This document shows positions 34,240 through 46,779 of a DNA stretch of 64,000 bases, one piece after another; position 1 is the first letter of the stretch, and every line of letters begins with the position of its first letter. This stretch comes from Hypericum androsaemum. Its lineage: Eukaryota > Streptophyta > Magnoliopsida > Malpighiales > Hypericaceae. The DNA is taken from the NCBI GenBank assembly GCA_963995505.1, contig OZ023182.1, positions 10,284,707-10,348,706 on the forward strand, given 5' to 3'. The position numbers were made by a program, and so were the translations under genes. Below the pieces are notes generated by a model. That model saw nothing but the letters and a program-made list of their open reading frames with translations. It did not search any database and had not been told where the DNA came from.

Positions 34240-37200
34240 TCAATTTTGAGCTCCGGAGTCTAAAAGAGAAGTCAGGAAGTAGGTTCGTCAGAATAATGTG
34301 GGTATGCTTCTTTTGAAGGAAACTAAGATTGTGTTCCCCTCCTTGGCTAAAGTTCGTAGAATTTGGAGATCGGAGGCTTTTGGCTAGGAGGCTCTCCCTT
34401 CTGTTGGGAACTCGGGCAAAATCTTTACTGTTAGAAGCTCTAGTTTCTTTTATTGTTTGGACTGCTTTAGAGGTAACAACTGGGTGTGTGTTTTGGATCA
34501 TTTGATCAAGCAAGACATTTCATGTTGTGTGGTTAATGTTTATGCCCCGATCCCGATGTCTGAGCAGCGTTCTTTGTGGTTGGAATTAGTTGCTCTCAAG
34601 CAAAGTATCTTGGCTGAGGTTTGGGTAATGGGCAGAGATTTCAAGGCCACTATAGATAGCTCTGAATGCAACAATGGCCAGGTTGGCTCCACGGAAGTGA
34701 AACTCGTGGATCTGTCTATGCATGGGCGTAGGTTTACCTGGTGGGGCCCTAATGCTTTGAGCCAGCTTGACAGGTTTCTCGTGTCCCCTATTTGGCTGCA
34801 GCGCTTCTCTTCTATGTCCAAGCGGGGACTCATTAGAAATATCTCTGACCACAACCCGTTGATCCTTAAGGAGGATAGGCTTAATTGGGGGCCCAAGCTG
34901 TTTAGATTTGTAAATCATTGGTTACAGGACTCTAACTTTCTTCCTAATTTGAAAGTCAAGTTGTCTGACCTCGACTCCTCGACTTTTGGGACAAACAAAA
35001 TTATTTACAAGCTGAATTTGTTGAAAGGTTTGCTTAAAGACTGGAAGTTTAAAGTGATTAGCTGCGATCTTCTTAGCTTGGCAAATCTGGAAGATGAGCT
35101 AAACAACCTTGATTTGCTAGACGAGGTTGTCGGCTTGGATGATGATGATCTTTTTTGGAGGAAGGGATTGGCAAGGCAACTTTGATCCCATCACAAGAAA
35201 TATGACTCATTGCTTTGTCAACAATCTAGGTTAAGGTGGGGGCGCAATGGTGATAAAAACATGAAGTACTTTCATGCTTTGGCATCCTATAGATCACGTT
35301 TAAACCATATTGGAAGTCTTTCTGTTGAGGGCAGAATTGTGAGCCAGATAGGGGAGGTTAAGGATGTAATCTTTGCATACTTTTGTTCTTTGTATAAGGA
35401 GGTTGAGTGGAATAGGCGCTCCATAGACTCTTCCCTCTTTGACCAAATTAGCACTTCTGAGCAGGATCAATTGGAGCGTGACCCCACTATAGAGAAAGTG
35501 AAAAATGCGGTTTGGGACTGTACAAGCAATAAGGCTCCAAGTCCCAATGGCTTCAATATGGCCTTTTATAAGGCAGATTGGGATGCGGTCTCCTCGGACT
35601 TGATGCTCTTTGTGCACCACTTCTTTAGAACTGGCCATCTTCACTAACAGATTATGTCCTCGTTCCTCGCTTTAGTTCCCATGAAGCTAGGTAGCCAGCT
35701 ATTGGACAACTTCAGACCGATCTCCTTAATCTCTAGTTTGTACATGATTGTTGCTAAAGTTCTGTCTTTGCTATTGAAAGCTGTTCTTTCTGGATTAATT
35801 GGGCAGGAACAATCCACTTTTATTAAAGGCCGACAAATTTTTGATGGAGTGCTAATCACTAATGAAGTTTTAACCCTCCTTAAATGCGAGTCACGTGCAT
35901 GAGTTCTACTCAAGTTGGATTTTCGCAAGGCCTTCGATTCTGTTTCCTGGAAATTCATTAATGAATCTCTTAGAGCTATGTGATTTGGGGAGAAATGGTG
36001 TAGGTGGATCATGTGTTGTGTGGAGGGAGCTTCGTGTTCGGTTCTGGTTAATGGTTCTCCAACCAAGTTATTCAAAATGGAATGAGGCCTAAGACAAGGG
36101 GACCCCTTTCCCCTTTTCTGTTCCTAATTATGGCCGAGGGTCTACAAAGAATTATTCTAAAAGCGATTGATCTGGACCTAATAAAAGGGGTCGATATTTC
36201 AAACCTGGACTCCCAATTGCACATCCTCCAGTTTGCTGATGATACGTTGTTCTTTGTTCAGCCTCAAGATGATAGTGTTCTCAATCTCCAGCGTATTATT
36301 ATGGGTTTTTCACTGGTTTCGGGCCTGGGTGTGAACTTTGCAGAAAGTTCTTTTATCGGGATTAACACTTACTCTGAGTGGGTAGAGACGACAACCTCCT
36401 CTTAGGGCTGCAAGGTGCAGGCCTTGCCCTTTTCCTACATTGGTCTTCCGATTGGCGCCCAGATGAAAAGAAGCGGAGGTTGGCAGCCTATTCTTCAACT
36501 ATTTGATCAGTAACTAGCTGGTTGTAAAGGGAGCATATTGTCATTAGGGGATAGACTTATCCTTATTAGATCCGTCCTTGAGAGCCTCCCGACATATTTC
36601 TTTTCGCTCTTCAAGGTTCCAGCTGGTGTTTGCAATTCTCTGGTGACTAAGATGCACAGGTTCTATTGGTCGGGCGGTATTAAACAAAGGAAGTTATATT
36701 GGATCTCATGTGATCATATCTCTTTGCCTATTGCAAATGGGGGGCTTGGTGTCTCTAGATTGGACTTTAAGAAGGAGGCCCTCTTGTCTAAATGGATTTC
36801 TCGTTACCTCTCTAACCCGGATATGCTTTGGGCGAAGGTGATGAAAAGCATCCATGGATTCAGGTTTTGCCATTACCGACCCTTTCCTATCTCAAAGGTC
36901 CCGTATAATGCTCGTTGTTCTGGTGTTTGGGAGGCCATCGTTAAGTTATCTTTGGACAACAACCTGATTCCATCAATCTTCAGAAATGGCTATTCGATGT
37001 TGATTCGAAGCAGACAGGAGACTAGATTTTGGGAGGACATTTGGGCTTGCGATCAAACCTTAAAGGATAAATTCCCAATTATTTTCTCTGTCTCTACTAA
37101 GAAAGGCACACTTGTTGCTAGTTGTGGGATGCTTCTTTTGATTAATTGGACCTGTAATTTAACTTAGAGGAGGCAACACCGGGATTGGGAGCAGCCAGAC

Positions 37201-37470
37201 CTTGACTCACTCCTTCAGATCATCGAATGCTTCTTTCCCCAGAGCTCAGGTCGGGACTCCCTCAAGTGGGTCTATGATAGTTCAGGCACCTTCTCTGTTA
37301 AATCCTTATACTCTCGAGCCTTTGGTGGCTTTAGATTTATGCCACCAGAGGTTATGAACAAAGATAGGAGAAACTTGATCCCCTTCAAGATCTCTTGTTT
37401 CCTTTGGCAGGCCTTAAAGGACAGGATTGCGACCAGAGCCAACCTGCTTCGTTTGGGGATGCTACCTTAG
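34240..37470 (+). pseudogene. LINE (L1-type) ORF2: endonuclease, reverse transcriptase, zinc-binding region
   Basis: Endonuclease: a LLKETK block near 34307, CCVVNVYAP (34520), GRDFKA replacing the usual GDFN (34629), LSQLDRFLVS (34758) and SDHNPL (34848). Linker with RWGRNGDKNMKYFHALA. RT: NFRPISLIS (35708), KLDFRKAFDSVSW (35910), LRQGDPFSPFLFL (36087) and intact FADDTLFF (36235), then the thumb and the region leading to the zinc-binding reverse-transcriptase C-terminus (RNLIPFKISCFLWQALKDRI, near 37375). It is 5'-truncated, as LINEs usually are, and stops abruptly at 37470 without a poly(A) tail. About seven stops and frameshifts. No RNase H follows on this strand. Confidence 0.88.
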
Positions 37471-37555
37471 TAGTCGTCACACTACGTACTATATGCGGAT
37501 GACTCTCCCTCCCATTTTCTCACGGAGCTAAACCTCATGGCGAATGTCGGCCTCG

Positions 37556-38930
37556 TCAAAACCCTAACACGAGAAAACCCAGTGGAAAAAATTTGTGATA
37601 GGGAAAGAGTACTTCGGGAAGGAAATTCCCCCATTGACGTTTGGTATGTCGCATAACCTGGCCTTGCAACATCACTAGGTAATACAACTCGGAAAGGAAG
37701 CTCCCCCTAGGCTCCGCACCATCTGGCTCTCTAGACAAACGAGTACAAAGAGAAAGACTAATACCTCGTAAGTCATCCAAGTACACATTAAGAAAACAAC
37801 CCGAAGGGGCATAAAATATAACATACTCAAATGGTAACTCGAGAGCAAACTTGGAAAGTGCATATGCTACCCGGTTGCCCTTACGCCACATATGATGAAG
37901 CTTAATCTCCCAATCCTGCCCTAAGCTCCCTTGCCCTAGAAATAAGACTAGTCAGGGGGTGGACCCGAATAACAGGACGTCCGACACAGAGAATGGCCAG
38001 GGAAGAATCTACCTCCACTAGCACCCTCATGAACTCTCTTTCCCAAGTCAGCTGAAGTCCGAGGATCAAAGCCCAGAGCTCTGCAGCCAAGGAAGTATAG
38101 CTTCCAATGCCCTTAGCGCATAACCAAAGACCACTCGAGTTGCGGATGATACCACCAGTCCCAGCAGGACCCGGATTGCCCATCGAAGCCCTATCCGTAT
38201 TGAGCTTGACGAAGCCATTCACAGATCACTGCCAGGAGACTAGAATCTCCCAACGGGGGGTAATGGAGTATTCCGGTCCGCCAGACACCAGCAAACTTCC
38301 GTGCTTATGAGGTGATGAAGGAAGGGAGTGGCCCAAGGTGGTGCCTGGCCAAAATGCAGTATCACTCCTCCAGCACTAGAGGCACCAGCAGGCACTCACG
38401 AAGGTCGTAGCCCATACTGGGCCATCCATAGGGGTGGTACAGTCTGAAATGTTGGCCCAGAGCCACCGGCGAGGGTCCATCTCGGAGTAGAAGTCTCGTG
38501 GCGGCCGTCGAAGAAGGGAAGCCCACACCGATCTGGAGAACCTGCAATCACGAGACAAATGCATCAATGACTCAGCGTCAGCACCATATCACGGGCACGA
38601 ATCATCCTCCCTGAATTGCCTTCATGCCTGCTCTACATTCGTCATCAGTTTGCCATGGCAAAATAGCCAAATGAACAACTGAATCCTCTCAGAAACCCGC
38701 AAGAACCAGATCCGTGTCCAGATCAGGTCAGGGGCTGGCATCTCCACATCCCTGCACAAAACTCTATAAAGGGAATGAATAGAGAAACGCCTATCCTGTG
38801 TGAGTCTCCTACAAGATAAGTTCCAGTACATATAGTTCGAGTACATATTCGTCTAGACGCTGACGCATCCAATATTTGACGGACGCATAAATCTAAGATC
38901 CACTGAATCATAGTTGACTCATGACCCAAC
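37556..38930 (-). pseudogene. LINE 3' portion: zinc-binding domain and RNase H
   Basis: On minus: FSIHSLYRVLCRDV ... WTRIWFLRVSERIQLFIWLFCHGKLMTNVE (38790-38640, zinc-binding reverse-transcriptase region), then CPW-like spacer, an RNase H with FVKLNTDRASMGNPGPAGTG (38210; the second conserved Gly-Ala region altered), AELWALILGL (38085) and RKGNRVAYALSKFALE (37880). This is the C-terminal end of a plant LINE ORF2 or a solo RNase H fragment from one. It converges on the + strand LINE with a gap of about 85 bp. The N-terminal part is missing. Confidence 0.8.
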
Positions 38931-39298
38931 TGTACTCCTCTGGCTCACCCACTATTCCAATTCATCCCACCTCACCAATCAGTATCCCACCTCTATTTTA
39001 ATTACATAACTCAACCCATTTAAAATACTTGGAATTCTTTTTATCCGGCTACTATAAAATATGTGAATTATCTATATAATATATTTTTTTATGTAAATTA
39101 TTATTCCTCAAAAATCATCAAAAAAATGATTACAGGGTAATTACAATATAACATAACCTATGCACCAAAAGTACTAGATAGGTGCCTATTATATTAAAAA
39201 CTATGATAAACACTATTTAAGTACAATTTTCAAAAATATGACAACCAAAAGTATCACATTTCACCTTAACAGACTACAAACTAACCTCTAATTACACT
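38931..39298. other. AT-rich stretch, nothing recognised
   Basis: No coding motif or element end was found before the hAT target duplication attacact at 39291-39298. Confidence 0.5.
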
Positions 39299-39704
39299 CA
39301 AGGGCGGAGGGACGTTTAACATTGCTCCCACTTAATTTTTTTGTTTGATAACTAGGTATATTTTTTAATGTATGTCCCTACTAAAATTAGAAATTGACCC
39401 CACTAAAAAATTAATCAACCCAAAAATTGAAACCAAATTTTAAAAAAATTTAGGCATTCTTTAATTTTTTTAATATATATTATAAGATCTTAATTAGTCT
39501 AACTATACTACCATAAATACTAAAGTAATCAACTAAAAAACTTAAAAAGATAGTACGTACCTACCTAGCCCAGCCCAGTGGCCCACGCAGGCAAACACAT
39601 AATGAAAAAATAAAAAGTAAATGCACGCATGTTTGAGTCCAGATGAATCATTTGCTACTTTTGATAAGAAAAAATTGATTGGTCTGACTAAGTTTTATCC
39701 ACAT

Positions 39705-39967
39705 TGTGATACCTCATAAATGATATGTACTGTCTGAAATATCTTAAGTGATTTGATTGGTACTATCCATACCAACAAGGTGCACCTTCTTTTTTGGCAC
39801 ACATATTGAGAGAACTCCAAGGTTAAACGTGTTTGGCCGGGAGTAGGATCAGGATGGGTGACCTCCTGGGAACTATTTTCTGGGATGCGTGTGACTGAGG
39901 ACAAAATACGCTGAAAAAGATAAGTGTTGGTCTGTGGAGACAGTCAGTCGGATCACGGGACGTTACA
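39705..39967 (+). mobile_element. Cassandra solo LTR with 5S rRNA-derived promoter sequence
   Basis: A 263-bp segment tgtgatacctcataaatg ... gggacgttaca, flanked by cacat (39700-39704) and cacgt (39968-39972), a 5-bp duplication with one CpG-type change. Its middle (39812-39880) contains the internal control region of 5S rRNA: agaactccaaggttaaacgtg (box A) and gatgggtgacctcctgggaa (box C). Cassandra elements are known for 5S-derived Pol III sequence in their LTRs. Not a real 5S gene: the 5' third and the proper 3' end of 5S rRNA are absent. Confidence 0.85.
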
Positions 39968-39988
39968 CACGTGACTTTTCGTCATTGG

Positions 39989-41031
39989 TATTATTTTTGG
40001 AGGGTTCGGTGTACTTGATTAGGATCTACGGCAGTCGAGGCAAGTTTTGGACACTTTCTCCGTAAGATGAGATTGCCCCATATATTTCAGTGCGGTACGG
40101 GCTACGGCAATCGTCCCCAAGATACAACGAATGTTTGGGCATTTCTAAGAACGTTGCACACGTATCTCGAAACTTTCTGGCGAACTCTTATATACCCAGA
40201 ACTTTTGGACGGACTATTTGTAAGTGAAGAACGGGGGGAGAGGAGAAGACAACAATGCTTATGGAATGCACTTGCTGCTAGGATGTTTGCAAATAAGGGG
40301 AAGTGGCCTATTTATAGGCATTGGAAGAGTGGCAGGCAGGCACTCCAAAGGGGCACGAGGCACTTTCAAAGAGATGCGACTCGGGAAGGCAGCTAGATCG
40401 CTCATGGCTCTTCGGAGATGTCCCTTCGCTAGGCAGACAGGCTGGCTGAGCTCGTGGCTCTTCGGTGGCATTCTAGATCCTTCCACGTGCGTCCAGACTT
40501 TGCTGGCACTCCTTCATGAGCGATCTCGCAACTCTTTGGCCATCTGGAAGTCTCTAGGATATTCCAGCCCTTCGTGCCTCTTCGGTGGCCATCCTGGAAG
40601 GTGCTCGCAGCCCCTTGTCACTTTGGTAGCTACACAGCTCTCTCCGGACTCGAGCAAAATTCTTAAGGCTCCTCTAGTTCCTCGCAATGATGCGCACGTA
40701 CGAAGTGCCAAGTGCACCACAAAGCACCCATTGTGACCTACACACACACACACGCACACGCACACGTACACGCACGTGCACGAGCACGGGCGCGTGTGTG
40801 TGCTCGTGCTCATGCTCGTGCTCGAATGGTGCTTCGAACCATCCTCGCAGGCAGCCTCAGTCAGCTCTTCAGGTGGAACATTTAATGTTACACCAGCTTG
40901 GAGCTTCTCCTTATAAACAGGGAGAAATCCCTTGCGATTTTCGATGTGGTAATCCCTTCCTCAGCTTAGGCTTTCCAGCTTGGGCTTTTCATCTTGGGCC
41001 AAATGCATTAAATATACATTCAAACCCAATA
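39989..41031 (-). repeat. 3' LTR of Copia-3
   Basis: 1043 bp, similar throughout to 45521-46442. The ends have drifted from TGTTG...CAACA to tatta...ccaata. It holds an alternating purine-pyrimidine block at 40739-40832 (cacacgcacacgtacacgca, then cgcgtgtgtgtgctcgtgct), longer than in the other LTR. Confidence 0.88.
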
Positions 41032-41515
41032 ATCCCCTGCATGAATGATGATTAATGCATGCAGACTCTAATCGAAAGTTCTGACGTGTTATTATTGCAT
41101 CGAGACAGGTAGCTTGTGGCTTTGAACTGTCAGCTTTTGGCATAAACCAAGACAATAACATTTACACAATAATAACCCTAGTATATTTGGGTTCTCACAT
41201 TGTGTCCATTTCGGCCATGGACCGTATCTTGGATTCATAAGAGTTTTTCACATTTGAAGCGGCCTCACTTCACACTTACATAGGTGATCTCCTATCAGGA
41301 GTATCCTGCCATACTCCACCTTTATCAAGGTATAGGAATCATTAGAAGCGTAATGCTTAACCTTACCACACCTCTGCAGGTTAACACCTGGGTAGCTTCT
41401 GAGAATGAGATAGGTTCCAGGTGATTAACTGAACCCTCCATAACTTAGTTGTCTTATTGAACCAAGTTTTTGGGATCTCCACTCATCATGGTTGATTTAC
41501 CGCTATGGACGTTCT
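41032..41515 (-). other. 3' untranslated region of Copia-3
   Basis: Between the end of RNase H and the LTR. Read on minus, catgcaggggat just before the LTR is the likely polypurine tract. No gene seen. Confidence 0.55.
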
Positions 41516-44500
41516 TTAGTGTGTGGATTTTAATCCCATTCCCCTAAGTGCGTTGTACATTTGATCTCTATTGATTCCTTTCGTAAAAGAATCAGCTAAG
41601 TTATCCTTGGACTTTACGTAATTAATGGTGATCACCCCACTAGAGATCAATTGTCTAACGGTATTGTGTCTCCGATGGATAAGTCGAGACTTTCTGTTAT
41701 ACATTGTACTTTGTGCTCTCCCGATTGCAAACATGCTATCACAATGTATCAATACGGGAGGCACTGGTTTGCTCCAGCACGAAATATCCTCTAGGAAGTT
41801 TCTGAGCCATTCAGCTTCTTCCCCAGCTTTGTCTAGTGCTATAAACTCTGACTCCATGGTGGATCGAGCTATGCATGTTTGTTTAGAGGACTTCCAAGAC
41901 ACAGATCCTCCTCCTATGGTGAATACGTATCCACTCGTGGATTTGGAGTCCTTATTGTCTGATATCCAGTTTTTGTCACTGTATCCATCCAATACAGTTG
42001 GATATTTAGTATAATGTATGCCATAGTTTATGGTATGTTTTAAATACCGTAAAACCCTTTCCAGAGCTAGCCTAGATTACTTGTGAATCTACTAAGCTTA
42101 CTTGTGAATCTACTAAGCTTACTATGTTTTAAATAGTTTATGGTATGTTTTAAATACCGTAAAACCCTAGATTACTTGTGAATCTACTAAGCTTACTAAC
42201 TGAGTTCGCAATATCGGGACGTGTGCAGTTTGTTAAATACATCAAGCTCCCGATAATTTGTGCATGCCTCAGTTGAGATACTGGGTCCCCTCGATTCTTG
42301 GCTAAGTGTAGATTCAAATCTACTGGAGTCTTAATCAGAGGTTTGTCAAAAGCTTCAAATTTCTTGAACACGCTTTCCACGTAGTGGGATTGCGTCAAGA
42401 TAATTTCGTCAGCTTTCCTAGAGATTTTTATTCCTAATATGACGTCTACCAGACCCATATCTTTCATGTCAAAGTGGTCCTTTAACATGTTCTTAGTTTT
42501 CACAATAACCTCTTTATTACTTCCCATAATTAGTAAGTCATCTACGTAGAGACATACAATTATGTAAGCTTCAGGTGTGCCCTTAATGTAAACACATTTA
42601 TCGCACTCATTGATCTTAAATCCATTCGACAGCATTGTCCTGTCAAATTTTTTGTGCCACTGTTTCGGCGCTTGTTTTAGCCCGTATAGTGACTTGACTA
42701 GCCGACACACTTTATGCTCTTGACCAGGAGCAACAAACCCTTCAGGTTGCTCCATGTATATCTCCTCTTCTAGTTCTCCATTTAGGAAAGCTGTTTTTAC
42801 ATCCATTTGGTAGATCTCAAGGTTATAGAGTGCTGCAACAGCTATGAGCACTCTAATTGATGTGATTCTTGTGACCGATGAATACGTGTCAAAGAAATCA
42901 TGTTCCTCCTTCTGTTTCAACCCCTTAGCTACCAATCAAGCTTTGTACTTGTCGATTGATCCATCAGCTTTGTATTTCCTTTTTAGGATCCACCTGCATC
43001 CCAAAGGTTTACAGCCCGGTGGGAGATCCACGATTTCCTACGTGTGGTTTTGCATAATGGATTCTATCTCACTATTGATAGCTTCCTTCCAGAGAGGAGC
43101 ATCTGGACTGGACAATACCTCTTGGATTGTCCTGGGTTCATCTTCTAATGCATAGGTTAGATAATCTAGACCAAAAGATTTGGTTACCTTCATCCGTTTA
43201 CTACGTCTAGGTTCATCATCTTCCTGATTTGACCCTTGCGTAGTCTCGTGAGCCCTTTTCTTTGGACTTCCTTCCTTTCTTTCCTTATTAGGAAAGCTAT
43301 TCTCAAAGAACGTTGCGTTCCATAATTCTATGACCATTCCCGCATTTATCTCAGAGTTTTCAGATTAATACACCAAAAATCGATAAGCACTACTATTTTG
43401 TGCATATCCGATAAAGATGCAATCAATGGTCTTGGGTCCTATTCTCACCTGCTTAGGCTTAGGTACTTTGACCTTTGCTAGGCACCCCCACACTTTCAGG
43501 TAACCGTAGGAAGGCTTCCTTCCTTTCCATAGTTCATATGGGGTTTTATCCATTTTCTTGTGTGGCAACTTGTTTAGAATGTGGTTAGCTGAGAGCTTAG
43601 CTTTTCCCCACATGTTCTGGGGTAAGCCCGAGCTAATCAACATAGCGTTCATCATCTCCTTAAGAGTTCAATTTTTACGTTCAGCTATGCCATTCGATTG
43701 AGGTGATTATGGAGCAGTCATCTGATGAATAATGCAATGTTCTTGATAGAGTTCATCAAACGAAGCTACATATTCTCCCCCTCGATCACTTCGGATCATT
43801 TTAATTTTCATGCTGAGTTGATTTTCAACCTCATTCTTATATCTCTTAAAAGCATCAAGAACTTCCTTTTTGCCCTTTAAGAGATATACGTAACAGTATC
43901 TCGTGCAATCATCGATAAACGTGATGAAGTATTTCTTCCCGCCTTTAGTTTGCACGTGTTTCATATCGCAAGTGTCCGTATGAATTAACTCTAAAGGCGT
44001 AGTACTTCTTTCCACCGAATGGAAAGGTGCTTTGGTCATTTTAGCCTCCACACATACTTCACATTTATCAGATGGGTTGAACTCTAAATTCGGTAATAAA
44101 TTTAAAGTTACTAACTTTCTTAGCGAGTTTAAATTTACGTGTCCTAATCTACCATGCCATAAATTAGAACACTCGGCCAAGTAAAAAGAAGCGTTAACTT
44201 TATTTTCACCGTTAAAAGTGCGATGTACAGTTATTATATTTATCTTAAACAACCCCTTTTCTAGATAACCCTTTCCTATGAATTGACCCGCTTTGGTCAG
44301 TACAAACTTATCAGCCTCAAATACAAGCTTAAGACCAGCTTTGCTTAACAGTGAGCCAGAAACTAAGTTCTTGCAGATGTCTGGGACATGCAGCACATTC
44401 TTGAGGGTCAGCTCCTTTCCTGAGGTCAGCTTCAGGACCACCTTACCCAGACCGACGATCTTAGACATTGCGGAGTTTCCAATGAACAGCTTTCGGTCGG

Positions 44501-45491
44501 TGATCGGGATATAGTTTGAGAACATCTCCTTGTCCGAGCAGATGTGGCGGGTAGCTCCTGTGTCCACAAACCACTCTCTCGGATTGTCCACCAGGTTGGC
44601 TTCAAACACCACGGCTGACAGATCTATCTCGGACGAGTCTTCAGCCAAGTTAGACTTTCTTTGGTCGTCCTTCTTCGGCTGGCGACAGTCATTAGCCATA
44701 TGGCCGGGTTTGCCACAGTTGTAGCAGTCGCCCTTGATCTTTTTATTCTATTTCTTCTTGGGCTCTTGCTTCTCCTGCTTATCCCCGGACTTCTTCCTCT
44801 TCTTGCCACCTTTTCCCTCGGCGAGGTGCACGGTGGTCTCAGAGTTTGCCTTGACTTGCTTGACTTCGGAATTTCGGTTGTCTTCCTTGATCCTAAGTCC
44901 CACTATCAGGTCGTCTAGGCCCATGTCATTCCTCTTGTGCTTGAGGTAGCTCTTGAAGTCCTTTTAGAGTGGGGGGAGCTTCTCGATCATCGCAGCTACT
45001 TGGAAGGACTCGTTGAGTTGCATCCCTTTGGCTTAGATCTCGTGAAGGATCAGCTATAACTCCTGCACTTGGTCGATGAACTTCTTAGAGTCTACCATCT
45101 TGAAGTCGAGGAATCGTCCCACGATAAATTTCTTCGTCCCGGCATCCTCCATTTTGTACTTCTTCTCGAGTAAACTCCACAGCTCCTTAGCGGTCTTGGC
45201 TACCACGTAGACATTGTAGAGCGTGTCATCTAGTCTATTCAGGATGTAGTTCTGGCAGAGGAAGTCACTGTGACTCCACGCGTTGAGAGCGTTGATCTTC
45301 TGTTGATCCGTCTCATTTTCTACTATCTTCGGTGCTTCCTCTTTCAGGAACCGAAATAGGTTGAGCGTGGTCAGATAGAACGTCATCTTCTGTTGCCACC
45401 TCTTGAACTTGGTACCGTTGAACTTCGCTGGCCTTTCGGCGTGGACAGTTCCTGGTGCCGTTGTCAGTGCTACGGTGCTTGACGATGCCAT
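41516..45491 (-). pseudogene. Copia-3 gag-pol polyprotein, lightly broken
   Basis: Starts [15 protein letters not shown] (45491). Gag with UBN2-type block [20 protein letters not shown] (about 45160). Zinc knuckle [14 protein letters not shown] (44735-44694, CX2CX4HX4C intact). Protease [13 protein letters not shown] (44570, intact DTGA). Pre-integrase [17 protein letters not shown], integrase [17 protein letters not shown] and [31 protein letters not shown] (42805), SLYGLKQAPKQWHKKFD and LYVDDLLIMGS (42545, intact). RNase [31 protein letters not shown] and [12 protein letters not shown], ending GLKSTH at 41516. Stops or frame changes fall near 45054, 44700, 43700, 43360, 43035 and 42150. Confidence 0.9.
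42018..42200. repeat. Local tandem duplication in Copia-3 between RT and RNase H
   Basis: gtttatggtatgttttaaat followed by accgtaaaaccct occurs near 42027 and 42130, and ttgtgaatctactaagctta three times (about 42080, 42102, 42177). The repeat breaks the frame between the last RT block ([11 protein letters not shown]) and RNase H. Confidence 0.85.
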
Positions 45492-45520
45492 CTTCAAGTA
45501 CACAAATCTTGTCTTACGAT

Positions 45521-46442
45521 TGTTGTTTTCGGAGGGTTCGGTGTACTTGATTAGGATCTCGTCTTACGGCAGTCGAGGCAAATGTTGGACACTTTCTCCG
45601 TAAGACAAGATTGTCCCATATATTTCAGTGCGGTACGGGCTACGGCAATCGTCCCCAAGATACAATGACTGTTTGGGCGTTTCTAAGAACGTTGCACACG
45701 TATCTTGAAACTTTCGGGCGAACTCTTATATACCCAGAACTTTCAGACGGACTATTTGTAAGTGAAGAACGGGGGGAGAGGAGAAGACAACAATGCTTAT
45801 GGAATGCACTTGCTGCTGGGATGTTTGCAAATGAGGGGAAGAGGCCTATTTATAGGCGCTGGAAGAGTTGCAGGCATGCACTCCGAAGGGGCACGAGGCA
45901 CTTCTGAAGAGATGCGACTCAGGCAGACAGCCAGATCGCTCGTGGCTCTTCGGAGATGTCCCTTCGCTAGGCAGACAGGCTGGCTGCGCTCGTGGCCCAT
46001 CGGTGGCATTCTGGATCCTTCTAGGCACGTCCAGACTTTACTGGCACTTTTTCACGAGAGATCTCGCAACCTTTCGGCCGTCTGGAAGTCTCCAAGATGT
46101 TCCAGCCCTTCTGCCTCTTCGGTGGCCATCTTGGAAGGCGTGCCAAGAGCCAAGTGCACCACAAAGTGCCCATTGCAACCTGTGCACATGCACACACACA
46201 CGCACACACACGTTCCCCGAGCACAGGTGCGTGCGCGTGCTCGTGCTCGGATGGTACACAAGCAGCCTCGGTCAGCTCTTCAGGTGAAATATTTAATGTT
46301 ACACCAGCTTAGAGCTTCTCCTTATAAACAGGGAAAAATCCTTTGTGATTTTCGATGTGGTAATCCCTTTCTCAGCTTGGGCTTTTCAGCTTGGGCCTTC
46401 CAGCTTGGTTCAAATGCATTAAATATGCATTCAAACCCAACA
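45521..46442 (-). repeat. 5' LTR of Copia-3
   Basis: 922 bp, plus-strand tgttgttttcggag ... cattcaaacccaaca. On minus it reads TGTTGGGTTTGAATGC, and gag starts about 30 bp past its end. A clear initiator-Met primer site is not visible in that gap. Confidence 0.9.
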
Positions 46443-46443
46443 A

Positions 46444-46779
46444 TTGGATATCTTGACACTGGATAGTCAGGTGGATAATTATATTGCTGACATGAGATCT
46501 AAGGATAAATTTTATGATATAAAGAGGTTCGATATTTTGGCTCAGAAGTTGGTGCAAACACAGAGAGATCTCATTTATCCTACGGTATTTCAGCCTCTGA
46601 AATTAGCTTTGATATTGCCGGTTGCGACTGCAAGTGTTGAGAGAGCCTTTTATGCCATGAATATTTTCAAGAATCGTCTTCGCAACAAGATGGGAGATCA
46701 ATTGCTAGCTGAGTGTTTAATTACATATATCGAGAAAGACGTATTTGATTGTATTAACAATGTAGCTACTATGGAGTGA
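46444..46779 (+). pseudogene. hAT transposase C-terminal dimerisation domain
   Basis: Frame DILTLDSQVDNYIADMRSKDKF ... LALILPVATASVERAFYAMNIFK ... NRMGDQ-like RNKMGDQLLAECLITYIEKD. The block LPVATASVERAFSAM is the hallmark of hAT dimerisation domains in plants (TTF-zinc-finger/hAT proteins). It is uninterrupted for 111 residues, stop at 46777, but the upstream transposase is gone, cut by Copia-3 and deletions. It served to dimerise the transposase; alone it has no expected activity. Confidence 0.88.

Larger units (their letters stand above)
39989..46442 (-). mobile_element. Copia-3, near full-length Ty1/Copia retrotransposon
   Basis: 6454 bp with two LTRs, and the 5-bp duplication attgg at 39984-39988 and 46443-46447. 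It is inserted in the hAT element after the Cassandra solo LTR site. The polyprotein on minus retains all domains in Copia order (gag, zinc knuckle, protease, integrase, RT, RNase H) with several stops and one local duplication. It is the best-preserved Copia of the window but not functional. Confidence 0.92.

Noticed and set aside
39809..39900. A 5S rRNA gene
   Set aside because: Only the internal control region is similar, and it lies within a segment with LTR ends and a target duplication, which fits a Cassandra LTR.
34240..46442. Integrated plant pararetrovirus
   Set aside because: All reverse transcriptases here have Copia, Gypsy or LINE domain order, and no movement or coat protein motif was seen.
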